Source: Vibrio maritimus (lineage in GTDB: Bacteria; Pseudomonadota; Gammaproteobacteria; Enterobacterales; Vibrionaceae). From it: a stretch of 64,000 nt of DNA. This document shows, piece after piece, positions 43,517 to 53,444 of this stretch. Location: the NCBI RefSeq assembly GCF_021441885.1, contig NZ_CP090438.1:2728001-2792000 (forward strand), written 5' to 3'. Below the pieces are notes generated by a model. It worked only from the letters and a program-made list of their open reading frames with translations, was not told where the DNA came from and did no database searches. The translations under genes were made by a program, and so were the position numbers. Within the stretch, counting starts at the first letter, position 1, and each line of letters starts with the position of its first letter.

Positions 43517-44722
43517 CTATACATCCAGTAGCAAGCGTGCTGGATCTTCCAGTAGTTCCTTGATAGTCACCAAGAAGCCTACTGACTCACGGCCATCGAT
43601 TAAACGGTGGTCATAAGAAAGCGCTAAATACATCATCGGCAGGATCTCTACCTTGCCATCAACAGCCATCGGACGGTCTTGAATCTTGTGCATACCCAAG
43701 ATTGCCGCTTGTGGTGGGTTGATGATAGGCGTAGACATTAGTGAGCCAAACACACCGCCGTTAGTGATGGTGAAGTTACCACCCGTCAACTCTTCAACCG
43801 TTAGTTTGCCGTCACGACCTTTGATCGCTAGCTCTTTAATACCTTTTTCGATATCAGCAAAGCCTAGTGAATCACAGTCTTTTAGTACTGGTGTCACAAG
43901 ACCACGTGGCGTTGAAACTGCCATGCTGATGTCAAAGTAGTTGTGATAAACAATGTCATCACCGTCGATAGATGCGTTCACTTCTGGGTAGCGTTTTAGC
44001 GCTTCCGTTACGGCCTTCACGTAGAAAGACATGAAGCCTAGACGAGTGCCGTGGCGCTCTTCAAACTGGTCTTTGTACTGCTTACGAAGATCCATAATTG
44101 GCTTCATGTTCACTTCGTTAAACGTAGTCAGCATCGCAGTGCTGTTCTTCGCTTCAAGCAGACGCTCCGCTACACGTTTACGTAGGCGAGTCATAGGTAC
44201 ACGTTTTTGGCTACGAGCCAATACAGGTGCTACCGCTGCCTCAGTTTCAGCTTTTGGTGCGTTCTTCGCTGCAGCCAAGTGTGCCTCGATGTCTTCACGC
44301 GTAATACGACCGCCAACACCAGTGCCTTTTACATCCTCAGCTCTGAGGTCGTTCTCAGCAAGAAGACGACGAACGGCTGGGCTAAGAGCGTCATTAGACT
44401 CTTCCGTCAGCGCCGCTTTGTGACGCTTGTCTGGAGAAGCTTCTGTTGATTCAGTGGTATCTGTGGTTGGTTCACCAGCGACTGCACCAGGCTTAAGCTT
44501 GGCAATCAGCTGCTTAGATAGAACCGTTGCACCTTCTTCTTCAATAATCTCTTCAAGAACACCTTCTTCAGGTGCAGGGACTTCAAGAACCACTTTATCG
44601 GTTTCGATATCAACGATAACTTCATCACGCGCTACCGCTTCGCCTGGTTTCTTGTGCCAAGTCGCGACTGTCGCGTCTGCAACTGATTCAGGTAAGTCTG
44701 GAACCAGAATTTCAATTGTCAT
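43517..44722 (-). CDS. sucB: 2-oxoglutarate dehydrogenase E2 (dihydrolipoyl succinyltransferase)
   Basis: A 401-residue E2 core subunit. The single lipoyl domain carries the modified Lys in DIETDKVVLEV (about residue 43). A Thr/Glu/Ala linker leads to the E1/E3-binding domain (SPAVRRLLAEND then GVGGRITREDIEAHL). The C-terminal catalytic domain ends with SYDHRLIDGRE, carrying the active-site His. It transfers the succinyl group to CoA. It lies 28 bases downstream of sucA. Confidence 0.97.
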   Translation of the reverse strand: MTIEILVPDLPESVADATVATWHKKPGEAVARDEVIVDIETDKVVLEVPAPEEGVLEEIIEEEGATVLSKQLIAKLKPGAVAGEPTTDTTESTEASPDKRHKAALTEESNDALSPAVRRLLAENDLRAEDVKGTGVGGRITREDIEAHLAAAKNAPKAETEAAVAPVLARSQKRVPMTRLRKRVAERLLEAKNSTAMLTTFNEVNMKPIMDLRKQYKDQFEERHGTRLGFMSFYVKAVTEALKRYPEVNASIDGDDIVYHNYFDISMAVSTPRGLVTPVLKDCDSLGFADIEKGIKELAIKGRDGKLTVEELTGGNFTITNGGVFGSLMSTPIINPPQAAILGMHKIQDRPMAVDGKVEILPMMYLALSYDHRLIDGRESVGFLVTIKELLEDPARLLLDV

Positions 44723-44750
44723 ATCTGTTTCTTCCTTTTTCTTCTAGTTC

Positions 44751-47558
44751 TTAATCTAGGGTCAACGCGTCAGAAATTAACGCTTTCTGTTGTTTCAAGT
44801 GTACCGACATATAACCAACCGCCGGAGATGCTGATGCTGGACGACCAGCGTATTTCAAGTCAGCGCCTGCAGGGATAGCTGCACGGAAATTGTGTTGACT
44901 TGAATACCAAGCACCTTGGTTTTGAGGCTCTTCCTGACACCAAACGAAATCTTGAGCATTGGTGTATTCAGCAATCTTGGCTTTTACATCATCCAGTGGG
45001 AATGGATATAGCTGTTCAATACGAACAATCGCCACATCTTCTTGCTCGTTGCTACGACGTTGCTCTAGCAAGTCGAAATAGACTTTACCGGAGCAGAATA
45101 CAACGCGCTTGACGTTTTCTGGCTTAAGCTCATCGACTTCACCGATCGCAGGTTCAAACGTACCCTCTGCCAAATCTTCAATGCTAGACGTACACAATGG
45201 GTGTCTTAGCAGTGACTTAGGTGACATGACGATAAGCGGACGACGCATTGGACGAACGACCTGACGGCGAATCATGTGGTAAACCTGAGCTGGCGTTGAT
45301 GGAATCACCACCTGCATGTTTTGTTCAGCACATAATTGAAGGTAACGTTCCAGACGAGCCGAAGAGTGCTCAGGGCCTTGACCTTCATAACCGTGCGGCA
45401 ACAGCATCGTCAGACCGCACAGACGACCCCATTTTTGCTCACCAGACGAAATAAATTGGTCGATTACAACTTGAGCACCGTTGGCGAAATCACCAAACTG
45501 TGCTTCCCAAATCGTGAGACCACTTGGCTCTGCTGTTGCATAGCCATACTCAAATGCCAGTACCGCTTCTTCCGATAGAACCGAGTCAAATACCTGGAAT
45601 GGACCCTGTTTATCGTGAAGGTTAGCAAGTGGAATGTAGGTACTTGCATCTTCTTGGTTGTGCAGCACTGAGTGGCGGTGGAAGAACGTACCACGACCAG
45701 AGTCCTGACCTGAAATACGGATGCGCTTACCATCATCGAGCAGCGTTGCATACGCCAACGTCTCTGCCATACCCCAGTCGATCATCTTCTCGCCACTCAT
45801 CATGGCAGCACGATCGTTGTAGAGTTTGTTGACTCGACTTTGGAGCTTATGACTATCTGGATATTGACCAAGCTTCTGACCAAGCGCAACTAGGCGCTCA
45901 GTACCGACCTGACCACCCCACTCTTCGTCCCAATCTCGACCAAGATACGGAGACCAGTCAACAGAGTGAAGAGCCATTGGGCGCCACTCTTTACAAACCA
46001 CTTCACCACGATCCAGCGCGTCACGGTATTCATTGATCATCTGCGTTGCAGTTTCAATGTCACTCTCTTCACGCTCGATCAGGACATCCGCATACAGCTT
46101 ACGCGGTGTTGGGTGCTTTTTGATCTTCTGGTACATCAGTGGCTGAGTAGCGTTCGGCTCATCAGCTTCGTTGTGACCATGACGACGGTAACAAACCAGG
46201 TCAATAACCACGTCTTTCGCGAACTCGTTGCGGAAATCTAAGGCAATCTGAGTAACAAATGCCACCGCTTCTGGATCATCTGCGTTAACGTGGAAAATCG
46301 GCGCCTGAACCATTTTCGCGATATCGGTACAGTACATCGTTGAACGAGTATCGCGCGGATTAGAGGTCGTAAAGCCAACTTGGTTATTCACTACGATGCG
46401 AATAGTACCGCCAACTTTAAAGCCACGTGCTTGCGACATGTTAAAGGTTTCTTGTACGACACCTTGACCCGCAATCGCAGAGTCGCCGTGAATCGTAATA
46501 GGCAGAACCATACCGCCATCTTTATCGCCTAAGCGATCTTGACGAGCACGAACTGAACCAATAACAACCGGGTTAACGATTTCAAGGTGAGATGGGTTGA
46601 ATGCTAATGCTAAATGCACATCTCCACCTGGCGTCGCGAAGTCAGCAGAGAAACCTTGGTGGTACTTAACATCACCTGTACCCCATGTTTCGTCGTGCTT
46701 ACCAGCGAACTCATCGAAAAGGTCTTGAGGTTTTTTACCCAAGACGTTAACCAACATGTTCAAACGACCACGGTGCGCCATACCAATGACCACTTCACGC
46801 ATGCCTTGGCTACCAGCATGTCGAATCAGTTCTTTTGTCATTGGGATTAGAGCATCACCACCCTCTAGCGAGAAACGTTTAGCACCTGGGAATTTAGCAC
46901 CAAGATAGCGCTCTAGACCTTCAGCGGCGGTAAGTTCTGCTAAGAAAGTGTGTTTATGTTCGGAATCAAAGGAGGGCTGACCAACGACCGACTCTAGACG
47001 TTGCTGAATCCAACGTTTTTGAGCAGTGTTCGTCATGTGCATATATTCTGCACCGATAGAGCCACAGTAGGTTTTTTGCAGCGCCTTGTGAAGATCACGT
47101 AACGTCATGCTTTCTTGCCCGATAGCAAAAGAGCCTACATTGAACGTTTCGTCTAAGTCATCTTCGGTGAGTGAATGGAACGCAGGCTCCAATTCATCAA
47201 CGGTTGGGCGTTTCCATAAACCAAGTGGGTCCAGATTAGCAGCTTGATGCCCGCGGAAGCGGTAAGCATTGATAAGCTGTAGAACCTTTACTTGTTTTGC
47301 ATCGACCTCGGGGTCACTTACTTGAGCACTTGAATGCTTTGTTTCTTGAGCGAGTCGTCGGAAGTAATCACGGACACGTGAGTGCGGTTGTTCAACCACA
47401 TCAGGCTGCACAGGCAACCCATCAAATACACGTTTCCACTCCTCACTTACCTGTTCGGGATCACTTAGATACAGTTCGTAGAGGTCTTCTACGTACGTTG
47501 CATTGGCGCCTGCCAAGTGTGAAGACTCGAGCCATGCCTTCATCACACTATTGTGCAT
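44751..47558 (-). CDS. sucA: 2-oxoglutarate dehydrogenase E1
   Basis: A 935-residue thiamine diphosphate-dependent E1 that decarboxylates 2-oxoglutarate. IGMAHRGRLNMLVNVLGK, GDSAIAGQGVVQETFN and the TPP-binding VNNQVGFTTSNP lie in the middle, and LLPHGYEGQGPEHSSARLER toward the C-terminus. Length matches E. coli SucA (933). It follows sdhB after 99 bases that contain a hairpin and precedes sucB by 28. Confidence 0.97.
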   Translation of the reverse strand: MHNSVMKAWLESSHLAGANATYVEDLYELYLSDPEQVSEEWKRVFDGLPVQPDVVEQPHSRVRDYFRRLAQETKHSSAQVSDPEVDAKQVKVLQLINAYRFRGHQAANLDPLGLWKRPTVDELEPAFHSLTEDDLDETFNVGSFAIGQESMTLRDLHKALQKTYCGSIGAEYMHMTNTAQKRWIQQRLESVVGQPSFDSEHKHTFLAELTAAEGLERYLGAKFPGAKRFSLEGGDALIPMTKELIRHAGSQGMREVVIGMAHRGRLNMLVNVLGKKPQDLFDEFAGKHDETWGTGDVKYHQGFSADFATPGGDVHLALAFNPSHLEIVNPVVIGSVRARQDRLGDKDGGMVLPITIHGDSAIAGQGVVQETFNMSQARGFKVGGTIRIVVNNQVGFTTSNPRDTRSTMYCTDIAKMVQAPIFHVNADDPEAVAFVTQIALDFRNEFAKDVVIDLVCYRRHGHNEADEPNATQPLMYQKIKKHPTPRKLYADVLIEREESDIETATQMINEYRDALDRGEVVCKEWRPMALHSVDWSPYLGRDWDEEWGGQVGTERLVALGQKLGQYPDSHKLQSRVNKLYNDRAAMMSGEKMIDWGMAETLAYATLLDDGKRIRISGQDSGRGTFFHRHSVLHNQEDASTYIPLANLHDKQGPFQVFDSVLSEEAVLAFEYGYATAEPSGLTIWEAQFGDFANGAQVVIDQFISSGEQKWGRLCGLTMLLPHGYEGQGPEHSSARLERYLQLCAEQNMQVVIPSTPAQVYHMIRRQVVRPMRRPLIVMSPKSLLRHPLCTSSIEDLAEGTFEPAIGEVDELKPENVKRVVFCSGKVYFDLLEQRRSNEQEDVAIVRIEQLYPFPLDDVKAKIAEYTNAQDFVWCQEEPQNQGAWYSSQHNFRAAIPAGADLKYAGRPASASPAVGYMSVHLKQQKALISDALTLD

Positions 47559-47615
47559 ATTTTCCCTTAACCAGTAGTTTTCACGTATGCATCGGTCTAC
47601 GCCGAGCTATAAGAA

Positions 47616-47642
47616 GCCGACTCTCCAGGGCGTCGAGTCGGC
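47616..47642. repeat. hairpin between sdhB and sucA
   Basis: GCCGACTC (47616-47623) pairs with GAGTCGGC (47635-47642). The T-run follows on the plus strand, opposite to the genes, so for the sdh-suc transcript it is an RNA hairpin without a terminator tail. Confidence 0.6.
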
Positions 47643-47657
47643 AATTTTTATTTTTTA

Positions 47658-48368
47658 TTACACCGAACGATTAACAAGCATTGACTTGATATGACCAATC
47701 GCTTTCGTCGGGTTAAGTCCCTTAGGACATACACTGACACAGTTCATAATGCCGTGACAACGGAAAACGCTAAATGCATCATCAAGATTTGATAAGCGTT
47801 CATCTGTTGCCGTATCACGACTGTCAATCAGCCAGCGATACGCCGCGAGAAGACCTGCAGGTCCAATAAACTTGTCTGGATTCCACCAGAACGATGGGCA
47901 AGAAGTCGTACAACACGCACACATGATGCACTCATAGAGACCATCAAGGTGTGCTCGTTCTTCTGGCATTTGCAGGTTTTCACGCGATGGTGGCACATTC
48001 CCATCTGAAATGAGAAATGGCTTAACTTTCGCGTAGTTATCATAAAACTGAGTCATGTCTACAATCAAGTCTCGAACGACCGGAAGTCCCGGTAACGGAC
48101 GAATGACTATCTTGCCACCCTCAAGCGCTGATAATGGTGTGATACAAGCAAGGCCGTTTTTACCATTCATGTTCAGACCGTCGGAGCCACAAACCCCCTC
48201 ACGGCATGAACGACGAAAAGCGATCGTTGGGTCTTGCTCTTTCAGCAAAATCAGAGCATCAAGTACCATCATGTCCGACCCTTCATCCACCTCTAGGGTG
48301 TAGTCTTTCATGTATGGCTTGTTATCTACATCCGGATTGTAACGGTAAAGAGAGAAATTAAGTTTCAT
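47658..48368 (-). CDS. sdhB: succinate dehydrogenase iron-sulfur subunit
   Basis: A 236-residue subunit carrying the electron path from SdhA to quinone. The [2Fe-2S] cysteines are in CREGVCGSDG with a later Cys (NGLAC), the [4Fe-4S] in CIMCACCTTSCP, and the [3Fe-4S] cluster region includes CVSVCPKGLNP. Fifteen bases downstream of sdhA. Confidence 0.97.
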   Translation of the reverse strand: MKLNFSLYRYNPDVDNKPYMKDYTLEVDEGSDMMVLDALILLKEQDPTIAFRRSCREGVCGSDGLNMNGKNGLACITPLSALEGGKIVIRPLPGLPVVRDLIVDMTQFYDNYAKVKPFLISDGNVPPSRENLQMPEERAHLDGLYECIMCACCTTSCPSFWWNPDKFIGPAGLLAAYRWLIDSRDTATDERLSNLDDAFSVFRCHGIMNCVSVCPKGLNPTKAIGHIKSMLVNRSV

Positions 48369-48383
48369 AGTCGTGTCCTCCCT

Positions 48384-50150
48384 TTAGTACGTACGTGCTT
48401 TCGGCGGGAAAGCTTCACGGTGAACAGGCGTCATGTTGACATCACGCTTCGACATCTGCTCAGTTTCAGGGTTATAGATAGAGTGACATAGCCACTGCTC
48501 ATCATCACGCTCTGGGAAGTCAAAGCGAGCATGAGCGCCGCGACTCTCGGTACGATAGTTTGCTGCTACCGCCGTAGAGAAAGCTGTCTCCATCAGGTTA
48601 TCAAGCTCTAGACACTCAACACGCTGGGTGTTGAATTCTTTCGACTTGTCAGCAAGGTGTGCTTCTTTCAGACGCTCGCGAATCACTTTCAGCTCTTCTA
48701 GACCCGTTGCCATCGCATCGCCTTCGCGGAATACCGAGAAGCTGTTTTGCATACAAGTTTGTAGGTCCTTACGGATTTGAGCTGGGTCTTCGCCTGATGC
48801 ACTGTTTTCCCAACGCATAGTACGAGCAAGCGATGCTTCGATGTCCGACTCTGTTGCAGGGCGTGCCTCTGTTTGTGCTGCCAATGTCTCACCAAGGTGT
48901 AGACCTGTTGCGCGACCAAATACCACAAGGTCAAGTAGCGAGTTACCACCCAAGCGGTTAGCGCCGTGAACCGATACTGATGCAATTTCGCCGCAAGCGA
49001 ATAGACCTTGAACCTCAAGATCGTTCCCTGATGCGTCTTGCTTAATCGCTTGACCAGAAACTTGAGTCGGTACGCCACCCATCATGTAGTGACAAGTTGG
49101 AATAACTGGAATTGGTTCTTTCACCGGATCGACGTGTGCGAATGTACGAGATAGCTCACAGATACCTGGCAAACGAGACTCAAGTACATCTTTACCTAGG
49201 TGGTCCATCTTCAGTTTAATGTGCGGACCCCAAGGACCATCACAGCCGCGACCTTCACGAATTTCGATCATCATTGAACGAGCTACAACGTCTCGACCAG
49301 CCAGGTCTTTCGCGTTCGGTGCATAACGCTCCATGAAGCGCTCACCATCTTTATTTAGAAGGTAACCACCCTCACCACGACAGCCTTCTGTTACCAGTAC
49401 GCCTGCGCCAGCGATACCCGTTGGGTGGAACTGCCACATTTCCATGTCTTGCATTGGAACGCCTGCACGCAGTGCCATACCAACACCATCACCTGTATTG
49501 ATGTGTGCGTTGGTTGTTGAAGCATAGATACGACCTGCACCACCCGTTGCAAGGATGGTCGCTTTCGATTTGAAGTAACAAATCTCGCCGGTTTCCATAC
49601 ACAGAGCAGTACAACCTAACACCGCACCATCTTGGTTCTTAACAAGATCCAGTGCATACCATTCTGAGAAGATAGTGGTCTTGTGTTTGATGTTTTGCTG
49701 ATAAAGCGTATGAAGCAGAGCGTGACCAGTACGGTCAGCGGCAGCTGCGGTACGCGCCGCTTGCTCACCACCAAACTCTTTTGATTGACCACCAAATGGA
49801 CGCTGGTAAATCGAACCATTATCAAAACGAGAGAAAGGAAGACCCATTTTCTCTAGTTCGATAACCGACTTAGGACCATTTTTACACATGTACTCGATAG
49901 CGTTTTGGTCACCGATATAATCCGAACCTTTAACAGTGTCATACATATGCCACTGCCAATCGTCTTTATGAGAGTTACCAAGCGCTACTGTGATACCGCC
50001 TTGGGCAGATACAGTGTGCGAACGAGTAGGAAAAACCTTAGATAGCAAAGCACAAGAAAGACCTTGCTCTGAAATTTGTAGTGCAGCGCGCATGCCTGCA
50101 CCACCAGCGCCGATTACTACGGCATCAAACTCACGAACTGGAATAGACAC
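48384..50150 (-). CDS. sdhA: succinate dehydrogenase flavoprotein subunit
   Basis: A 588-residue FAD-containing subunit that oxidises succinate. The dinucleotide fold VVIGAGGAGMRAAL, the FAD-linking His in SHTVSAQGGI and GANRLGGNSLLDLVVFG are present, with the substrate-site segment FHPTGIAGAGVLVTEG. Its ATG directly abuts the sdhD stop. Confidence 0.98.
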   Translation of the reverse strand: MSIPVREFDAVVIGAGGAGMRAALQISEQGLSCALLSKVFPTRSHTVSAQGGITVALGNSHKDDWQWHMYDTVKGSDYIGDQNAIEYMCKNGPKSVIELEKMGLPFSRFDNGSIYQRPFGGQSKEFGGEQAARTAAAADRTGHALLHTLYQQNIKHKTTIFSEWYALDLVKNQDGAVLGCTALCMETGEICYFKSKATILATGGAGRIYASTTNAHINTGDGVGMALRAGVPMQDMEMWQFHPTGIAGAGVLVTEGCRGEGGYLLNKDGERFMERYAPNAKDLAGRDVVARSMMIEIREGRGCDGPWGPHIKLKMDHLGKDVLESRLPGICELSRTFAHVDPVKEPIPVIPTCHYMMGGVPTQVSGQAIKQDASGNDLEVQGLFACGEIASVSVHGANRLGGNSLLDLVVFGRATGLHLGETLAAQTEARPATESDIEASLARTMRWENSASGEDPAQIRKDLQTCMQNSFSVFREGDAMATGLEELKVIRERLKEAHLADKSKEFNTQRVECLELDNLMETAFSTAVAANYRTESRGAHARFDFPERDDEQWLCHSIYNPETEQMSKRDVNMTPVHREAFPPKARTY

Positions 50151-50498
50151 TTACGCACCCCACAGAATAAAGAAACCAGAGAAGAAATAACCAAGCAGTA
50201 CCGCAACAAACGTCAGTTGCAGTGCGCCACGCAGAAGCGTGTGCTTGATATAGTCTGTAAGAACTTGCCATAGACCGATCCAGGCATGAATTAGCACTGA
50301 GGCTAACGCAAGCATGGTGAACACCTTAGTGAAAGTGCCACCGAAGAAGTTGGTCCAAGATACGTAGGAAATATCCCCTGCAAACGCGCAGAAGCTCACG
50401 AGATAAATTGTGTACAAGGTCATAATGATGGCGGTGGCACGAATTAATAGAAAATCGTGTACGCCGTTACGACCAAAAGTTGAAACGTTGCTTACCAT
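50151..50498 (-). CDS. sdhD: succinate dehydrogenase membrane anchor SdhD
   Basis: A 115-residue integral membrane subunit with three helices that helps form the quinone site and binds heme b. HDFLLIRATAIIMTLY and VLIHAWIGLWQVLTDY carry the conserved Arg, His and Asp/Tyr of the family. It overlaps the sdhC end by 7 bases. Confidence 0.95.
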   Translation of the reverse strand: MVSNVSTFGRNGVHDFLLIRATAIIMTLYTIYLVSFCAFAGDISYVSWTNFFGGTFTKVFTMLALASVLIHAWIGLWQVLTDYIKHTLLRGALQLTFVAVLLGYFFSGFFILWGA

Positions 50499-50884
50499 AC
50501 CAATACTCCAGCCAGCAGTGACAGAACACCTGTCACGATGAAGGCAACCTTGGCACTCTTCGCGCCCGATTCGAGCTCTTCAAAGTAACCTAGGTCCATA
50601 ATCAAGTGGCGAACACCACCCACGATGTGATACGCAAGTGCTGTCAAAATGCCCCAAAGGATAAATTTGACGAAGAAACCGTCGACAATGTCGGCTGCCT
50701 CCGCAAACCCAATCGGGGATGAGAGTGACTTGGCTAGTAACCAAAGGAGAATACCGATCGACACAAACGTAATCACACCTGACACACGGTGCAGGATGGA
50801 AGCGATTGCGGTGATCGGAAAGCGGATTGTCTGTAAATCTAAATTAACAGGTCTGGACTTTCTTTCTTTCACGGGCTTGCTCAC
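50492..50884 (-). CDS. sdhC: succinate dehydrogenase cytochrome b556 subunit
   Basis: A 130-residue membrane subunit with three helices. The signature RPVNLDLQTIRFPITAIASILHR places the quinone-site Ser and Arg, and AYHIVGGVRHLIMD carries the heme-ligating His. It starts with GTG 50884 preceded by GGAG. First gene of sdhCDAB. Confidence 0.95.
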   Translation of the reverse strand: MSKPVKERKSRPVNLDLQTIRFPITAIASILHRVSGVITFVSIGILLWLLAKSLSSPIGFAEAADIVDGFFVKFILWGILTALAYHIVGGVRHLIMDLGYFEELESGAKSAKVAFIVTGVLSLLAGVLVW

Positions 50885-51278
50885 TCAGCTCCATTGAGCA
50901 TTTATTGTTATGAATAATTTTTGGTCTCTAAGCCTCAAAAGTTAACATAAAGTTAACAATAATTTCGTGTTACAAGGGAGATAATTGTAACGATAATGTT
51001 AACAGACGAGAATTCAAATCGACCTCACTTCGGTTTGCATCCTCGAGTTTACAAGGTTTTGACCAACAATTTCACCGAAACTATACGGTTGGCAACATTC
51101 TAATACAATTGGTGTAACAAAATATGCTACACAGAACAGATTTTTAACCATTTTTCTATAAAAAATCATAACAAGTGCACACAAAACCGTATAAAAATTG
51201 ACTTTGCCCCAGAAGCGAAGTAAAAAATTGGCACACAAACATCCTGGACGGATTAAATAATAAACAAAGGAGATTGTT
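50885..51278. promoter_or_regulatory. sdhC/gltA divergent promoter region
   Basis: This 394-base gap holds promoters for sdhCDAB and gltA. It is very AT-rich. ArcA-like direct repeats (50941-50958) lie about 57 bases ahead of sdhC, and another GTTAAC at 50998. No ORF is convincing. Oxygen- and carbon-responsive control of both operons from this shared region is likely. Confidence 0.5.
50941..50958 (-). promoter_or_regulatory. candidate ArcA binding site
   Basis: GTTAACATAAAGTTAACA is a direct repeat of GTTAAC with an 11-base period, the arrangement of ArcA~P sites. A further GTTAAC lies at 50998-51003. In E. coli ArcA represses sdh and gltA without oxygen. Confidence 0.5.
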
Positions 51279-52568
51279 ATGGCAGATAAGAAAGCGACCC
51301 TTCATATTGAAGGTCAAGCGCCAATCGAGCTGCCGATTATGGAAGGTTCTATCGGACCAGAAGTAGTCGATGTTCGTAAACTTGGAGCCAATGGTTACTT
51401 TACATTTGACCCGGGTTTTCTTGCCACTGCATCCTGTGAATCTCAAATCACTTATATCGACGGCGGTAAAGGTGTCCTGTTACACCGTGGTTTCCCTATC
51501 GATCAGTTAGCTAATAATGCAGACTACCTAGAGGTTTGCTACATTCTTCTCGTTGGTGAAGCCCCTACACGCGAAGAATACGAAAGCTTTAAACAAATCG
51601 TGACCCGTCACACCATGGTTCATGAGCAAATTGCGAGTTTCTTCCACGGTTTCCGTCGCGACGCTCACCCAATGGCAGTAATGTGTGGTGTGGTTGGTGC
51701 TCTTGCCGCCTTCTACCACGATTCTCTCGATATCAACAACGACTCACACCGTGAAATCGCAGCTTACCGCTTGATTTCTAAGATGCCTACGCTTGCAGCA
51801 ATGTGTTACAAGTATTCTATCGGTCAACCATTCATCTACCCACGTAACGACCTAACGTACGCGGAAAACTTCCTACACATGATGTTCGCTAACCCATGTG
51901 AAGAGTATGAAGTTAACCCAATCGTTGCACGTGCAATGGATAAAATCTTTACGCTGCACGCAGACCACGAGCAAAATGCGTCTACGTCGACTGTACGTCT
52001 TGCTGGTTCGTCAGGTGCGAACCCATTCGCATGTATTGCGGCTGGTATTGCATCTCTATGGGGTCCTGCTCACGGCGGCGCTAACGAAGCGTGTCTTCGT
52101 ATGCTTGAGGAGATTGGCTCTGTAGATAAGATCCCTGAGTACATCGAGCGCGCGAAAGACAAAGATGACCCATTCCGACTAATGGGCTTCGGTCACCGTG
52201 TTTACAAAAACTACGACCCACGTGCGACGGTTATGCGTGAAGCATGTCACGACGTACTTAAAGAGCTTAACATTCAAGATCCTCTATTGGATGTTGCAAT
52301 GGAGCTTGAGCGTATTGCTCTGTCTGACGAGTACTTCGTTGAGAAGAAACTGTATCCAAACGTAGATTTCTACTCAGGTATCATTCTTAAAGCGATTGGT
52401 ATCCCAGTATCTATGTTCACAGTAATCTTTGCGATGTCTCGCACGGTAGGTTGGATTGCTCACTGGAATGAAATGCACAGCGATCCAGGCAACCGTATCG
52501 GTCGTCCACGTCAGCTTTACACAGGTGAAGCTATGCGTGACTTTAAACCGCTACACGAACGCGAATAA
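51279..52568 (+). CDS. gltA: citrate synthase
   Basis: A 429-residue type II (Gram-negative) citrate synthase that condenses acetyl-CoA and oxaloacetate. Active-site His residues are in DHEQNASTSTVRLAGSS and GFGHRVYKNYDPR, and the catalytic Asp lies later in NVDFYSGIIL. Strong AAAGGAG site ahead of ATG 51279. It diverges from sdhCDAB. Confidence 0.98.
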   Translation: MADKKATLHIEGQAPIELPIMEGSIGPEVVDVRKLGANGYFTFDPGFLATASCESQITYIDGGKGVLLHRGFPIDQLANNADYLEVCYILLVGEAPTREEYESFKQIVTRHTMVHEQIASFFHGFRRDAHPMAVMCGVVGALAAFYHDSLDINNDSHREIAAYRLISKMPTLAAMCYKYSIGQPFIYPRNDLTYAENFLHMMFANPCEEYEVNPIVARAMDKIFTLHADHEQNASTSTVRLAGSSGANPFACIAAGIASLWGPAHGGANEACLRMLEEIGSVDKIPEYIERAKDKDDPFRLMGFGHRVYKNYDPRATVMREACHDVLKELNIQDPLLDVAMELERIALSDEYFVEKKLYPNVDFYSGIILKAIGIPVSMFTVIFAMSRTVGWIAHWNEMHSDPGNRIGRPRQLYTGEAMRDFKPLHERE

Positions 52569-52590
52569 CGATAAACACAACATCAAAAGC

Positions 52591-52620
52591 AAAAGAGCAG
52601 CCTAGGCTGCTCTTTTTTTG
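52591..52620. terminator. bidirectional terminator after gltA
   Basis: AAAAGAGCAGCC-TA-GGCTGCTCTTTT perfect stem, then Ts. It serves gltA and the convergent Nif3-like gene. Confidence 0.92.
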
Positions 52621-52631
52621 TTTGCTCGTCG

Positions 52632-53390
52632 TTAAACCGGATTATCGATATCCTTAAATTCAACGTCGAGTCCATGCTCTTTAGCCAACCATTCACCCAA
52701 CGCCTGAATGCCATAGCGCTCAGTTGCATGATGTCCTGCAGCGAAATAGTGAATACTGAGTTCGCGTGCTATGTAGGTCGTGCGCTCAGAGACCTCTCCC
52801 GAAATAAACGCATCCAAGCCTTTTGACGCAGCGAGCTCAATGTAATCTTGACCACCACCTGTACACCAACCAACGGTTTCAATCAGCTTATCCGCCATAT
52901 CTGGAGCGATATGCAAAGGTTCACGATTCAACGTCTTTGCAATCTTTGCGGCAAAGTCAGTCCCCGTCATTGGCGTCGCCAGTTTGCCGAACATAGCCAC
53001 AGATTGTGGGTGCCCTTCAAGACCATCAATGACTTCAATATCAAGCAGCTCGGCTAATCTTGCGTTATTACCAAGCTCTGGGTGGATATCAAGCGGGAGG
53101 TGGTAACCAAACAAGTTCACGTCGTTCTTGATCAGAGTGCGAATTCGCTTACCTTTCATCCCACGAATCGGCTCAGGTTCACCTTTCCAGAAATAACCAT
53201 GATGTACTAACACAGCATCCGCTTCTACGCTCACGGCATAATCGATAAGCGCTTGAGAGGCCGTTACACCAGTGATCACTTTTTTGATTTCACTCGCACC
53301 TTCAACTTGAAGTCCGTTAGGGCTGTAATCTTTAATTAATTGCGGCGATAGTTTTTCATTGAGGATAGCTTCAAGCTTTAAGTTATTCAT
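52632..53390 (-). CDS. ybgI: Nif3-like dinuclear metal center hexameric protein (YbgI)
   Basis: A 252-residue Nif3/YbgI protein. The metal-binding segments are VLVHHGYFWK (His pair), GYHLPLDIHPELGNN and the C-terminal HYFAAGHHATERYG (His and Glu), so the dimetal site is complete. Members form a hexameric ring; the enzymatic role is unresolved. The common 'GTP cyclohydrolase I type 2' label is a weak annotation. Confidence 0.92.
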   Translation of the reverse strand: MNNLKLEAILNEKLSPQLIKDYSPNGLQVEGASEIKKVITGVTASQALIDYAVSVEADAVLVHHGYFWKGEPEPIRGMKGKRIRTLIKNDVNLFGYHLPLDIHPELGNNARLAELLDIEVIDGLEGHPQSVAMFGKLATPMTGTDFAAKIAKTLNREPLHIAPDMADKLIETVGWCTGGGQDYIELAASKGLDAFISGEVSERTTYIARELSIHYFAAGHHATERYGIQALGEWLAKEHGLDVEFKDIDNPV

Positions 53391-53444
53391 GGCACTTCCT
53401 GAGCAAATTCTTGATTTCCGTGGTTATAGCAATTTACTCTAGCA

